Assembly: GCA_000621185.1 (NCBI GenBank)
Contig: JHYZ01000018.1
Location: forward strand, 23,994-87,993
Length of the DNA stretch: 64,000 nt
Source: Franconibacter pulveris DSM 19144
GTDB lineage: Bacteria; Pseudomonadota; Gammaproteobacteria; Enterobacterales; Enterobacteriaceae
Direction: 5' to 3'
Below, one piece after another: positions 48,869-57,416 of this stretch. The stretch's first letter is position 1. Every line of letters starts with the position of its first letter. The notes below the pieces were generated by a model. The model was not told the origin of the DNA and searched no databases. It saw nothing but the letters and a program-made list of their open reading frames with translations. The position numbers were made by a program, and so were the translations under genes.

Positions 48869-49768
48869 TTAACGCAGCGCGGCGGTGTAATCCATCGCCT
48901 GCAAATCCTCGATAAGCGACGGCCCCTGCGGCGTCCAGCCAAGCTGTCGCTGCGTCCAGTCGCTGCTGGCGCGAAGATCGAGCGAGGCGAAGGCGGCGAA
49001 CCAGCCAAAATGTTCCGCCGCCGCGGCTGGCGGCAAGGAAACCGCCTCAACACCGAGCCCTTTCGCCACCGTCCGGGCGATATCGACAAACGCCACCGCC
49101 TGCTCCGCCACGGCGTGATAACGCTCGCCGCGGCGCCCCTGCTCCAGCGCCAGCCGGTAAAGGCGCGCCACATCGCTTACGTGCGCCGCCGACCAACAGG
49201 TTGCGCCGTCGCCGCTGTACGCCGCTACGCCTTTCTCCTTCGCCAGCGCAATATAGTAAGAGATAAGGCCTTGCCTGCGCGTATCATGCACCTGCGGCAG
49301 CCGAACGACGCGCACATCCACGCCGCTCTCCAGCGCCGCTTTGCCCGCCTGTTCCGATGCAATGCGCGGGTTAGGATGCGCAGGATTAAATACCGCCTCC
49401 GTCGCCGGGCGCCCATCGGCCCCGTCGCCCATGCCGGTGCCGGAGGTAATGATTAGCGGACGGGAGCTGCCTTTCAGCGCCGCGCCAAGCGTTGTAATCA
49501 CGCGCCGGTCTTTTTCACAATTTTCAGCGAAACGGCTGAAATCGTGATCGAAAGCGGTATGAATAACGGCGTCGGCGCTTTCAACGCCAGCAAGCAGGCT
49601 TTCGGGCTGCTCCAGCGTGCCGAAATGCACCCCAGCGCCCGCCGCCCTGAGCGCCCGGGCGCCGGCATCCGTTCGCGCCAGGCCCGTTACCTGATGTCCG
49701 GCCTTTTGCAGTTCAGGGATAAGATGGGAGCCGATAAACCCTGTCGCTCCGGTGATGAACAGACGCAT
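48869..49768 (-). CDS. NAD(P)-dependent extended SDR (NmrA/epimerase-like) oxidoreductase
   Basis: 299-residue atypical extended SDR. N-terminal TGATGFIGSHL Rossmann motif, VIHTAFDHDF, and TSGTGMGDG, but a clear catalytic YxxxK is not evident (no Tyr-X3-Lys in the expected place), so it may act as a sensor or an isomerase rather than a classical reductase. Similar proteins are annotated as SDR family oxidoreductases. Divergent from the XRE-family regulator, which probably controls it. Its stop is 8 bp from radD, convergent. Not present in the E. coli interval. Confidence 0.8.
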   Translation of the reverse strand: MRLFITGATGFIGSHLIPELQKAGHQVTGLARTDAGARALRAAGAGVHFGTLEQPESLLAGVESADAVIHTAFDHDFSRFAENCEKDRRVITTLGAALKGSSRPLIITSGTGMGDGADGRPATEAVFNPAHPNPRIASEQAGKAALESGVDVRVVRLPQVHDTRRQGLISYYIALAKEKGVAAYSGDGATCWSAAHVSDVARLYRLALEQGRRGERYHAVAEQAVAFVDIARTVAKGLGVEAVSLPPAAAAEHFGWFAAFASLDLRASSDWTQRQLGWTPQGPSLIEDLQAMDYTAALR

Positions 49769-49801
49769 AGCAGACCTCCTGAAGGAATCGTCAGGACAGG
49801 C

Positions 49802-49847
49802 TATACCACCGCTGATACGATAAAAGTAGTGACATTATCAGGGTATA
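49802..49847. promoter_or_regulatory. Nested inverted repeats between the SDR and XRE genes
   Basis: TATACC...CTGATA mirrored by TATCAG-GGTATA, with perfect 6-bp arms, spacer 4 nt on the left and 0 on the right. It sits in the 103-bp divergent gap and could be the binding site of the XRE regulator. Confidence 0.5.
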
Positions 49848-49871
49848 AAACCTAACAGGATAACGAAGCCT

Positions 49872-50696
49872 ATGGATAACCAGAATCCACTCGGCCATTT
49901 TCTTAAGGCCTGCCGGACGCGGCGCGACCCCATAGCGTTCGGCTTCCAGGCGCAACGCCGCCGTACGCCTGGCCTGCGTCGTGAAGAGGTGGCGCTGATG
50001 GCGAACATCAGTCCCACCTGGTATACGTGGCTTGAGCAAGGGCGCGGCGGCACGCCGTCGAGAGAGGTGCTTAACCGCATCGCCGCCGGCCTGCGGCTCA
50101 CCGAGGCCGAGCGCGAGCATCTCTTTCTGCTTGCCTTCGGTCATCCGCCTGAATCGCGCTACCCGAGCTCAGAAACGATAACGCCCCGCCTTCAGCGCGT
50201 GCTGGATGCGCTGCCGACAAGCCCCGCCATTATCAAAAACGTGACCTGGGATGTGCTGGCATGGAATCGCGCCGCCGCCGTCATTTTGACGGATTACGCC
50301 AGGCTTACGCGGGAACAGCGCAATATTTTGCGCCTGCTGTTTAGCGACTCTCGCGTCCGGCATGGGCAAAAAGAGTGGGAGCGCGTCGCAGGCCTGGTCG
50401 TCAGTGCTTTCAGAGCCGATATCGCGCGGGCCGGAGACTCGCAAGCCATGACGAAGCTGGTGGATGAGCTGTGCCAGAGCAGCGCTGAATTCGCCGCCCT
50501 GTGGCGCCGTAATGATGTGACAAGCCACGGTGAAGGCCTTAAGCAATTGCAGCATCCCGATATCGGCGAGATTGCGCTTGAGTTTTCCACCTTTGTGGTC
50601 GAAAGCCGTCCCGACCTGACAATGATGGTTTTTAATCCCGCGTCGCAAGAGAGCCAGCGGCGCATTGAAGCGCTGATAGCCGCCGCGCAGAGGTAA
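49872..50696 (+). CDS. XRE-family regulator with MmyB-like ligand-binding domain
   Basis: 274 residues: N-terminal Cro/C1-type HTH (about 5-85) with the typical RRTPGLRREEVALMA and SPTWYTWLEQGRGGTPS stretches, and a C-terminal MmyB-like domain (about 100-270), a fatty-acid-type ligand-binding fold. Regulators of this class often sit divergent to an SDR gene and repress it until a small hydrophobic ligand binds; here that gene is the SDR at 48869. Ligand unknown. Located between radD and rplY, where E. coli has neither gene. Confidence 0.85.
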   Translation: MDNQNPLGHFLKACRTRRDPIAFGFQAQRRRTPGLRREEVALMANISPTWYTWLEQGRGGTPSREVLNRIAAGLRLTEAEREHLFLLAFGHPPESRYPSSETITPRLQRVLDALPTSPAIIKNVTWDVLAWNRAAAVILTDYARLTREQRNILRLLFSDSRVRHGQKEWERVAGLVVSAFRADIARAGDSQAMTKLVDELCQSSAEFAALWRRNDVTSHGEGLKQLQHPDIGEIALEFSTFVVESRPDLTMMVFNPASQESQRRIEALIAAAQR

Positions 50697-50713
50697 CGAA
50701 ACCGCTGTTTTGA

Positions 50714-50742
50714 TTGTCACCGGCGTCGTTCGCGGCTATAAT
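50714..50742 (+). promoter_or_regulatory. Strong sigma-70 promoter of rplY
   Basis: TTGTCA (-35, 50714-50719) and TATAAT (-10, 50737-50742) with exactly 17 bp between. Expected start near 50749, giving a leader of about 77 nt. Confidence 0.85.
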
Positions 50743-50778
50743 GCCGCCCGCTTTTGCATCCGCAAAGCCGATCATCTA

Positions 50779-50804
50779 CCTGTTGCTGGGTCGCCTGTAA
50801 CAGG
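50779..50804 (+). ncRNA. Leader hairpin of rplY (candidate L25 autoregulation element)
   Basis: CCTGTT / AACAGG arms with a 14-nt loop in the 5' leader, ending 21 nt before the start codon. L25 is known to repress its own mRNA through a leader structure that mimics 5S rRNA loop E in E. coli. Whether this hairpin is that element is inference. Confidence 0.5.
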
Positions 50805-50825
50805 ATTATTTATAGAGAGACAGTC

Positions 50826-51110
50826 ATGTTTACTATCGAAGCACAAGCACGTAAAGAGCAGGGTAAGGGTGCGAGCCGCCGCCTGCGCACAGCTAACAAA
50901 TTCCCGGCCATCATCTATGGCGGCGAAGAAGCTGCAATCGCTATCGAACTGGATCACGACAAACTGATGAACATGCAGGCTAAACCTGAGTTCTACAGCG
51001 AAGTTCTGACCCTCGTTGTTGATGGCAAAGAAGTAAAAGTTAAAGTTCAGGCTGTTCAGCGTCACGCTTACAAGCCGAAACTGCAGCACATGGACTTCGT
51101 TCGCGCTTAA
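50826..51110 (+). CDS. rplY: Ribosomal protein L25 (bL25)
   Basis: 94-residue 50S protein that binds loop E of 5S rRNA, short enterobacterial form without the C-terminal CTC domain. Sequence is nearly identical to E. coli L25 ([19 protein letters not shown] start, LQHMDFVRA end). ATG at 50826 follows a GAGAGA site; the frame is open 24 codons upstream without support. A strong promoter and a terminator bracket it as a single unit. Confidence 0.97.
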   Translation: MFTIEAQARKEQGKGASRRLRTANKFPAIIYGGEEAAIAIELDHDKLMNMQAKPEFYSEVLTLVVDGKEVKVKVQAVQRHAYKPKLQHMDFVRA

Positions 51111-51129
51111 TTGCCGCAATGATGTTCAG

Positions 51130-51158
51130 AAAAAACGCCGCTTAATGCGGCGTTTTTT
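51130..51158 (+). terminator. Terminator of rplY
   Basis: ACGCCGC-5 nt-GCGGCGT stem with six A before and seven T after. Confidence 0.92.
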
Positions 51159-51203
51159 TATGGCTGCGGTTTAGCTTACCCGCCTTGCGGCGGATAAGGC
51201 TGG

Positions 51204-52211
51204 TTACGATTTGCCGCTGGTGCGGCGCTGTAGCTGGTCGCGCAGGTTCGGCGGCGTGCCTTTAATGGTCAGCGTGTCGGTAGCCGGATCCCAGAAAATC
51301 CGCTCGCCAAGCAGCGTCGCATCAAAATTAATCGTCAGCCCGCCGCCGCTGCCGGCATATTTCGTCAACTGGCGCAGCGTGCTGCGATCCGCCGGGAAGC
51401 TCTCTTCCAGCTCATAACCCTGCTCGGCGGTAAACGCCTCAAAGCTCTTCTCGCCGAAATTGGGCAGCTCTTTTGACAGCTCGGAAAGCGTGATTTCTTC
51501 ACCCGCCTGCAGCTGCTCGTTGCAGTAGGTGTACACCTGCGCCCGCACGTTTTGTCGCTCGTTTTTATCCAGCTGCGCTTCGGCGGTGAAATCGTCCACC
51601 GCCTGCAACAGGCCGCGGTTTTGCGCTTTGGCGTTAAGCCCTTCGCTGGCGCCGAGGAAATCCATAAAGAAATCGGCGACTTTGCGCCCTACCCGCCCTT
51701 TCAGGAACGTCAGGTAACGGGTCGACTCCGGATTGGTTTCCCACTCGGTCAGATCGATGCGCGCCACAATATCGGCATGGTTGATATCCAGATAATGCGT
51801 GGAGCTGATATCCAGATTTTCATTGACCCGCATGCTGCTTAAGTTATTCAGCACGGCAACCAGCAGATACTCCACCGCCAGATAACGATACTGGCAAAAC
51901 AGCACTACGCCGCCGTCGGCAAAGGGGTATTTCGCCAGCTCGTCGCGCAGGCGGCCGGTGGCCGCGCGGCTGAAGGCGAGAAAATCATCTTCCCCCTTGC
52001 GGCACTGACGCAGCGCCTGGGCAAGCTCGCTCTCTTCGTTAAACAGACCATAAGCTTTGCTTTTCGCGCTATAGACGCGGTGCAGCTCGGCCATCATCTC
52101 GGAAACCGTTACGTTTGGCTCAAGCAGCGAGTCGCGCAGCACCAGTTCCAGGTTCTGCTCGTCGCGCTTAATTAACTGATGTAAGGCAATCTGGTCGATA
52201 TCCAGACTCAT
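51204..52211 (-). CDS. yejK: Nucleoid-associated protein YejK (NdpA)
   Basis: 335-residue nucleoid-associated protein (PF04245) that binds DNA and, in E. coli, interacts with topoisomerase IV and gyrase. Starts [24 protein letters not shown], in two runs matching E. coli; length identical. N- and C-terminal domains are joined near residue 170. Convergent with rplY and divergent from yejL. Confidence 0.95.
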   Translation of the reverse strand: MSLDIDQIALHQLIKRDEQNLELVLRDSLLEPNVTVSEMMAELHRVYSAKSKAYGLFNEESELAQALRQCRKGEDDFLAFSRAATGRLRDELAKYPFADGGVVLFCQYRYLAVEYLLVAVLNNLSSMRVNENLDISSTHYLDINHADIVARIDLTEWETNPESTRYLTFLKGRVGRKVADFFMDFLGASEGLNAKAQNRGLLQAVDDFTAEAQLDKNERQNVRAQVYTYCNEQLQAGEEITLSELSKELPNFGEKSFEAFTAEQGYELEESFPADRSTLRQLTKYAGSGGGLTINFDATLLGERIFWDPATDTLTIKGTPPNLRDQLQRRTSGKS

Positions 52212-52368
52212 GATAAACTCTCCTGTCAGACAGGACGGTATTCAACCACTGCCTGTCGCGCTGCGCAACCGCAGATGTTTCCTGACGTCCACCGTTGATA
52301 AAATGCGGGAAAAATGGCGGTTGCTACGGTAAGATATCGCACTTTACTGATTAAACTGATGTCGAGTT

Positions 52369-52596
52369 ATGCCACAACTGTCCCGCTATAGTGATGAACG
52401 CGTTGAAGAACTGCTGAGTGAACTGGTGAATGTGCTGGAAAAGCACAAAGCGCCCACCGATCTGTCTCTGATGGTGCTTGGCAATATGGTCACCAATCTG
52501 ATTAACACCAGCGTAGCGCCTGCGCAGCGTCAGGCGCTGGCTCGCTCCTTCGCCGAGGCGCTGCAGTCCTCCGTCCGCGAAGATAATGCGCATTAA
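52369..52596 (+). CDS. yejL: YejL, UPF0352 family protein
   Basis: 75-residue helical protein of UPF0352 (DUF1414): [19 protein letters not shown] start, [14 protein letters not shown] middle. Homodimeric in solved relatives; function unknown. Stop lies 18 bp before yejM, so probably one operon. Present in the same place in E. coli. Confidence 0.94.
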   Translation: MPQLSRYSDERVEELLSELVNVLEKHKAPTDLSLMVLGNMVTNLINTSVAPAQRQALARSFAEALQSSVREDNAH

Positions 52597-52614
52597 GGGA
52601 TACCGTAAACAAGC

Positions 52615-54375
52615 ATGGTGACTAACCGTCAGCGCTACGCCGAAAAAGTCTCCCAGATGATAAGCTGGGGGCACTGGTTCGCCCTGTTCAACATTTTGTT
52701 GGCCATGGTGATGGGTAGCCGCTACCTGTTTATCGCCGACTGGCCGACTACGCTTACGGGTCGCGTTTACTCTTACGTAAGCCTGGTCGGCCACTTCAGT
52801 TTTCTGGTTTTCGCTACCTATCTGTTAATTCTCTTCCCGCTCACCTTTGTGGTGATGTCGCAGCGGCTGATGCGGTTTCTCTCCGCCCTGCTCGCGACCG
52901 TCGGGATGACGCTGCTGTTAATCGACAGCGAGGTCTTTACCCGCTTCCACCTGCACCTGAACCCGGTGGTGTGGCAACTGGTGGTCAACCCCGAACAGGG
53001 CGAAATGGCCCGCGACTGGCAGCTGATGTTTATCGGCGTGCCGGTTATTTTCCTTATTGAGATGCTCTTCGCTACCTGGAGCTGGCAGAAGCTTCGCAGC
53101 CTTACGCGGCGGCGGCGCTACGCAAGACCCGTGGCGGGACTATTCTTCGCGGCGTTTATCGCCACTCACGTGATGTATATCTGGGCGGACGCCAACTTCT
53201 ACCGCCCCATCACCATGCAGCGCGCTAACCTGCCGCTCTCTTATCCTATGACGGCGCGCCGTTTTCTGGAAAAACATGGTCTGCTGGACGCGCAGGAGTA
53301 CCAGCGCCGCCTCGTGGAACAGGGGGATCCGGAAGCGGTGTCGGTGCAATATCCGCTAAGCGACCTGCGTTATACCGATATGGGCGCAGGCCATAACGTG
53401 CTGTTTATTACCGTCGATGGTCTTAACTATTCGCGCTTTGAAAAGCAGATGCCAGGGCTTGCGCAGTTCGCCCAACAGAACGTGAATTTCACCCAGCACA
53501 TGAGCTCAGGCAACTATGTCGATAACGGCATCTTCGGCCTGTTCTATGGCATTTCGCCGTCTTATATGGATGGCGTGCTGTCGGCGCGTATTCCGGCGGC
53601 GCTGATTACCGCGCTGAACCAGCAGGGCTACCAGCTTGGCCTGTTCTCGTCGGACGGCTTCAACAGCCCCCTCTATCGCCAGGCGCTGCTTTCAGACTTC
53701 TCGCTGCCTGCGTCACGTCGACAGAGCGATGAACAGACCGCCTCGCAGTGGATAAGCTGGCTTGATAAATTCGCCTCCGAAGATAACCGCTGGTTCTCCT
53801 GGGTCGCGTTCAACGGCACGGCGATTGAAGATACTCAGCAGGCTAACTTCACGCGCCGCTATAGCCGCGCGGCTGAAAACGTCGATGCGCAGATTCAGCG
53901 TGTGCTGTCGGCCCTGCAGAGCACCGGCAAGCTTGATAATACGGTGGTGATTATTACCGCCGGGCGCGGCGTGCCGCTGGGCAGTCAGCAGGAGAGCTTC
54001 GGCTGGAGCCGCTCACGCATTCAGGTGCCGCTGGTTATCCACTGGCCGGGCACGCCTGCCCAGCGCGTAACCAAGCTCACCACGCATCAGGATGTGATGA
54101 CAACGCTGATGCAGCGTCTGCTGCATGTGCGCACGCCCTCTTATGAATATTCACAGGGTGAAGACTTGTTTGCGCCGGTGCGCCGCAATAACTGGGTCGT
54201 AAGCGCCGACAGCAACACGCTGGCGGTGACGACACCGCAGATGACTTTAGTGCTGGATAATAACGGCAACTACCGTCTCTATGACCTGAGCGGCGAGCGC
54301 ATGAACGAAGATAAACCGCAGTTGGGCTTGCTGCTGCAGGTGCTGACGGAAGAAAAACGCTTTATCGCTAACTGA
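52615..54375 (+). CDS. yejM: Cardiolipin/LPS-sensing inner-membrane protein YejM (PbgA/LapC)
   Basis: 586-residue essential membrane protein: five N-terminal helices (about 20-40, 50-72, 78-97, 135-155, 165-187) and a large periplasmic sulfatase-like domain. It senses LPS in the inner membrane and, with LapB and FtsH, sets LpxC level. The sulfatase-like fold is visible from VLFITVDGLNYSRF on. Catalytic residues typical of true sulfatases are not evident, as in the family. Start ATG at 52615. Confidence 0.94.
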   Translation: MVTNRQRYAEKVSQMISWGHWFALFNILLAMVMGSRYLFIADWPTTLTGRVYSYVSLVGHFSFLVFATYLLILFPLTFVVMSQRLMRFLSALLATVGMTLLLIDSEVFTRFHLHLNPVVWQLVVNPEQGEMARDWQLMFIGVPVIFLIEMLFATWSWQKLRSLTRRRRYARPVAGLFFAAFIATHVMYIWADANFYRPITMQRANLPLSYPMTARRFLEKHGLLDAQEYQRRLVEQGDPEAVSVQYPLSDLRYTDMGAGHNVLFITVDGLNYSRFEKQMPGLAQFAQQNVNFTQHMSSGNYVDNGIFGLFYGISPSYMDGVLSARIPAALITALNQQGYQLGLFSSDGFNSPLYRQALLSDFSLPASRRQSDEQTASQWISWLDKFASEDNRWFSWVAFNGTAIEDTQQANFTRRYSRAAENVDAQIQRVLSALQSTGKLDNTVVIITAGRGVPLGSQQESFGWSRSRIQVPLVIHWPGTPAQRVTKLTTHQDVMTTLMQRLLHVRTPSYEYSQGEDLFAPVRRNNWVVSADSNTLAVTTPQMTLVLDNNGNYRLYDLSGERMNEDKPQLGLLLQVLTEEKRFIAN

Positions 54376-54410
54376 TTGATTATTTATAAATCAGTCAGCC
54401 AGCCGCACCC

Positions 54411-54441
54411 TTGCAATCAGCGAAGAAACGGGTAGTATAAG
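54411..54441 (+). promoter_or_regulatory. Candidate promoter of proL
   Basis: TTGCAA (54411-54416) and TATAAG (54436-54441), 19 bp apart, followed by a GC-rich discriminator GCCTCC as in stringently controlled stable-RNA promoters. The tRNA begins 11 nt after the -10. Confidence 0.55.
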
Positions 54442-54452
54442 CCTCCACGTGT

Positions 54453-54529
54453 CGGCACGTAGCGCAGCCTGGTAGCGCACTGTCATGGGGTGTCAGGGGT
54501 CGGAGGTTCAAATCCTCTCGTGCCGACCA
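54453..54529 (+). tRNA. proL: tRNA-Pro, anticodon GGG
   Basis: 77-nt tRNA with encoded CCA. Acceptor stem CGGCACG / CGTGCCG, D-loop AGCGCAGCCTGGTAGCGC, anticodon loop ATGGGGT (anticodon GGG at 34-36), T-arm GGAGG-TTCAAAT-CCTCT. Sequence matches E. coli proL except for a compensated C-G to T-A pair in the anticodon stem. It decodes CCC and CCU. A terminator follows; the gene marks the start of an accessory block. Confidence 0.97.
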
Positions 54530-54540
54530 AAAAATCCCAA

Positions 54541-54569
54541 AAAAACCAACCATTGCGGTTGGTTTTTTT
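54541..54569 (+). terminator. Terminator after proL
   Basis: AACCAACC-5 nt-GGTTGGTT stem with A-rich left and seven T right, 12 nt after the tRNA. Confidence 0.9.
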
Positions 54570-54735
54570 ATGCCTGCGATTTGGCCCGTTTATGCGGCAA
54601 AACGAACTCGCCTCCTGCGCTTCATTATCCCGCAAACCGATAACTGCTGGAAATCGCCCGCCAGTGCCGCTACTATCCCTACCCTTCACGCCGCCCCACA
54701 GAATGGGCGTTTGACAACAACACCTGCGAATTCCT

Positions 54736-56229
54736 ATGGCTGAAACTCATACTGTCGCGCCGCACGCGCGCGAGCTTTCCTTTGCGCACGTGGTGCGTAC
54801 ACCGCGCCTGCTGCTGCGCGAAACCCTGGCGGGGGTAATTACCGCGCTGGCGCTGATCCCGGAAGTTATCTCCTTTTCGGTTATCGCGGGCGTCGACCCG
54901 AAAGTGAGCCTTATCGCCTCGATTGTGCTCTGCTTTTGCATGTCGCTGCTGGGCGGCCGCCCGGCGATGGTGACCGCCGCCGCGGGTTCGGTTGCGCTGG
55001 TGATTGGGCCGATGGTGCACCAGCACGGCGTCGGCTACATTCTGCCCGCGGTGGCGCTGGCCGGGATTATCCAGATCCTGTTTGGCGTACTCGGCCTTGC
55101 GCGCATGATGCGCTATATCCCCCGCTCGGTGATGACCGGCTTTGTGAACGCTCTCGGTATCCTCATCTTTATGGCCCAGGTGCCACACGTATGGGGACAA
55201 AACACCACCGTTCTGCTGCTGTTCGCCCTCACGCTGGTTATCGTGCTGCTGCTGCCGCGCGTGCTGAAAAGCGTCCCCTCCCCGCTGGTCGCCATTGTCG
55301 CCGTTACGCTTATCGCCGTGTATGGCGGCTTTACGCTGCCGACGGTTGGCGACGAAGGGCCGATGACGGCAGGTCTGCCAGGCTTCACCGAACTGCTGGT
55401 GCCGCTGAACCTGCAAACGCTGCAAATTATCTGGCCCTGCGCGCTCAGCGTGGCGTTTGTCGGGCTGATGGAGTCGCTGCTGACGGCAAAGCTTGTGGAT
55501 GACATTACCGATACCCCATCGAGCAAGCGTCGCGAATGCTGGGGCCTGGGCATCGCCAATATTCTCGCCGGCTTTTACGGCGGCATTGCGGGCTGCGCGA
55601 TGATTGGCCAGACGGTGGTGAACGTGGAGCTTGGCAAAGCGCGTTCGCGCTTTTCCACCATCGCCGCAGCGCTGGTGCTGTTACTGCTGGTGACCGGGCT
55701 CAGCGCCGTGATGGCGAAAATCCCGATGGTGGTGCTGGCGGGCATCATGATGATTGTGGCGGTGAAAACCCTTAACTGGCACAGCATTGCGCCAGCCACC
55801 CTCAAGCGCATGCCGCTTTCGGAAACGCTGGTGATGGCGACGACCGTAGTCGCCACCGTCTGGACCGGCAACCTCGCGGTGGGCGTCGCAGGCGGGGTTA
55901 TCTTCGCCATGGTGCTTTTCGCCCGCCGCGTCGCGCATGTGGTGCATGCCGACCGTGAGGTGGTCGACGAGGGTAAAGCGGTGCGTTATACCGTGCGCGG
56001 CCCGCTGTTCTTTGCGAGCAGCAACGATCTCTACGAGCATTTTCGCTATGCCGACGATCCCTCGTGCGTAACCATTGACCTCACCCACGCGCAAATCTGG
56101 GACGCCTCCACCGTCGCGGCGCTCGACGCCATTGAAACCCGCTATCGCCACCACGGCGCAAAAGTAAAAATCGAAGGGCTGGATTTGCGCAGCCACGATT
56201 TCCACCAGCGCCTGAGCGGCAAAATCTAA
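54736..56229 (+). CDS. SulP-family inorganic anion transporter with STAS domain
   Basis: 497-residue SulP/SLC26-like inner-membrane protein: about eleven to twelve hydrophobic helices (from residue 25 to about 395) and a C-terminal cytosolic STAS domain (about 412-485) with VTIDLTHAQIWDASTVAALD. The STAS domain has Ser in the position that is phosphorylated in anti-sigma antagonists. Such proteins carry sulfate, bicarbonate or dicarboxylates; substrate not predictable. Shorter than E. coli DauA (about 560 aa), not its orthologue. ATG at 54736. It is the first gene after proL, convergent with the secretion operon. Confidence 0.87.
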   Translation: MAETHTVAPHARELSFAHVVRTPRLLLRETLAGVITALALIPEVISFSVIAGVDPKVSLIASIVLCFCMSLLGGRPAMVTAAAGSVALVIGPMVHQHGVGYILPAVALAGIIQILFGVLGLARMMRYIPRSVMTGFVNALGILIFMAQVPHVWGQNTTVLLLFALTLVIVLLLPRVLKSVPSPLVAIVAVTLIAVYGGFTLPTVGDEGPMTAGLPGFTELLVPLNLQTLQIIWPCALSVAFVGLMESLLTAKLVDDITDTPSSKRRECWGLGIANILAGFYGGIAGCAMIGQTVVNVELGKARSRFSTIAAALVLLLLVTGLSAVMAKIPMVVLAGIMMIVAVKTLNWHSIAPATLKRMPLSETLVMATTVVATVWTGNLAVGVAGGVIFAMVLFARRVAHVVHADREVVDEGKAVRYTVRGPLFFASSNDLYEHFRYADDPSCVTIDLTHAQIWDASTVAALDAIETRYRHHGAKVKIEGLDLRSHDFHQRLSGKI

Positions 56230-56246
56230 TCAGCAGCCCGGCGGCG

Positions 56247-57416
56247 CTAGCGTTCGCGCAGCGCCTCCCGGGCCTTGTTGAGCGGTTTGATTAAGTAATC
56301 CAGCACCGATTTCTGGCCGGTTTTTATCTCCACGTCCGCCACCATACCCGGCAGTATCGGGAAGCTTTTGCCCGCTTTATTGATCAGCGCCGCGCGTTGG
56401 GTGCGGATATAGACGCGATAAAACCACTGGTCGCGCTTGACCTCATCCTGCAGCGTGTCGGCGGAAACCATCTCCACCTCTCCTGGCAGCGCGCCGTAAA
56501 TCGCCGGATCGTAGGCCGTAATCTTTACGCTTGCTGCAAGCCCCGGGCGAATCCAGGCGATGTCGCGTGGGCTGATGCGCGTTTCGACTAAAAGCCGGTC
56601 TTCCACCGGAACGATCTCCATTAGCTTGTCCCCCGGCGCCAACACGCCGCCTGGCGTATTAAGCTGGATATCTTTGACGATGCCGCGCACCGGCGAATGG
56701 AGCGTCGCGCGTGTAAGTTGATCGCGCTTGCCCGCCACGATCTGCCGCTGGGCGTCGAGATCGGCGTTGTTTTTCACCTGCTCCTCACGGGCGCGCACCG
56801 CGTAGTCGTTACGCGCTTCGTCCATTTTGCCCTGCAACGCGCTGAGCTCTTTACGCAGCCGGATAACCTCCACCTTGCCCGCTGCGCCCTGCGTCACCAG
56901 CGGCTCGGTCATGCGCAGCTCATCCTCCACAAGCCGTGCCGACTGCTGAAGATGGCTTAGCGTCTCCTCAAGGTTGCGGCGGCGTGATTCATAAAGCTGC
57001 CGTTCACGGGCGACCAGCGCGGCGTCCTGCTCAATCTCAGGACTAAAGCGCAGCGGTTCGCCGCTTAGTTCGGCGCGCAGCCGCTCGGCGGAAGCCTGCA
57101 GGTTGCGCGCTCGCGCTTGCGCCTCGCCAAAATTTGACTGAAAGCGCACCGGGTCCAGCCGCGCCAGCAGCTGACCCTGCGCCACCATCTGCCCTTCCTG
57201 AACAAAGACCTTGTCGATGACGCCGCCGTCCAGGCTTTGGATAACCTGCGCTTTGCTGGAAGGGGTAATTTTGCCGCTGCCAAGCGTCACCTCGTCGAGC
57301 ACCGCAAACCAGGCCCAGACCAGAAACAGCGCAAGCGTCAAACTGCACGCCCAGATGATGCGCGTGGCGTTGCGCCTCTCATGGCGCAGCTTACGATAGA
57401 GAATAAATTTGCTCAT
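56247..57416 (-). CDS. HlyD-family periplasmic adaptor of type I secretion
   Basis: 389-residue membrane-fusion protein. One N-terminal helix (about 20-45), a lipoyl/beta domain (GVIDKVFVQEGQMVAQGQLL near 70), a long coiled-coil hairpin (about 95-225) and the C-terminal beta-barrel ending IKTGQKSVLDYLIKPL. It bridges the ABC transporter LapB-like protein and the outer-membrane channel. The family is LapC/PrtE-like. Last gene of the operon; the start overlaps the LapB gene stop by ATGA. Confidence 0.9.
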   Translation of the reverse strand: MSKFILYRKLRHERRNATRIIWACSLTLALFLVWAWFAVLDEVTLGSGKITPSSKAQVIQSLDGGVIDKVFVQEGQMVAQGQLLARLDPVRFQSNFGEAQARARNLQASAERLRAELSGEPLRFSPEIEQDAALVARERQLYESRRRNLEETLSHLQQSARLVEDELRMTEPLVTQGAAGKVEVIRLRKELSALQGKMDEARNDYAVRAREEQVKNNADLDAQRQIVAGKRDQLTRATLHSPVRGIVKDIQLNTPGGVLAPGDKLMEIVPVEDRLLVETRISPRDIAWIRPGLAASVKITAYDPAIYGALPGEVEMVSADTLQDEVKRDQWFYRVYIRTQRAALINKAGKSFPILPGMVADVEIKTGQKSVLDYLIKPLNKAREALRER

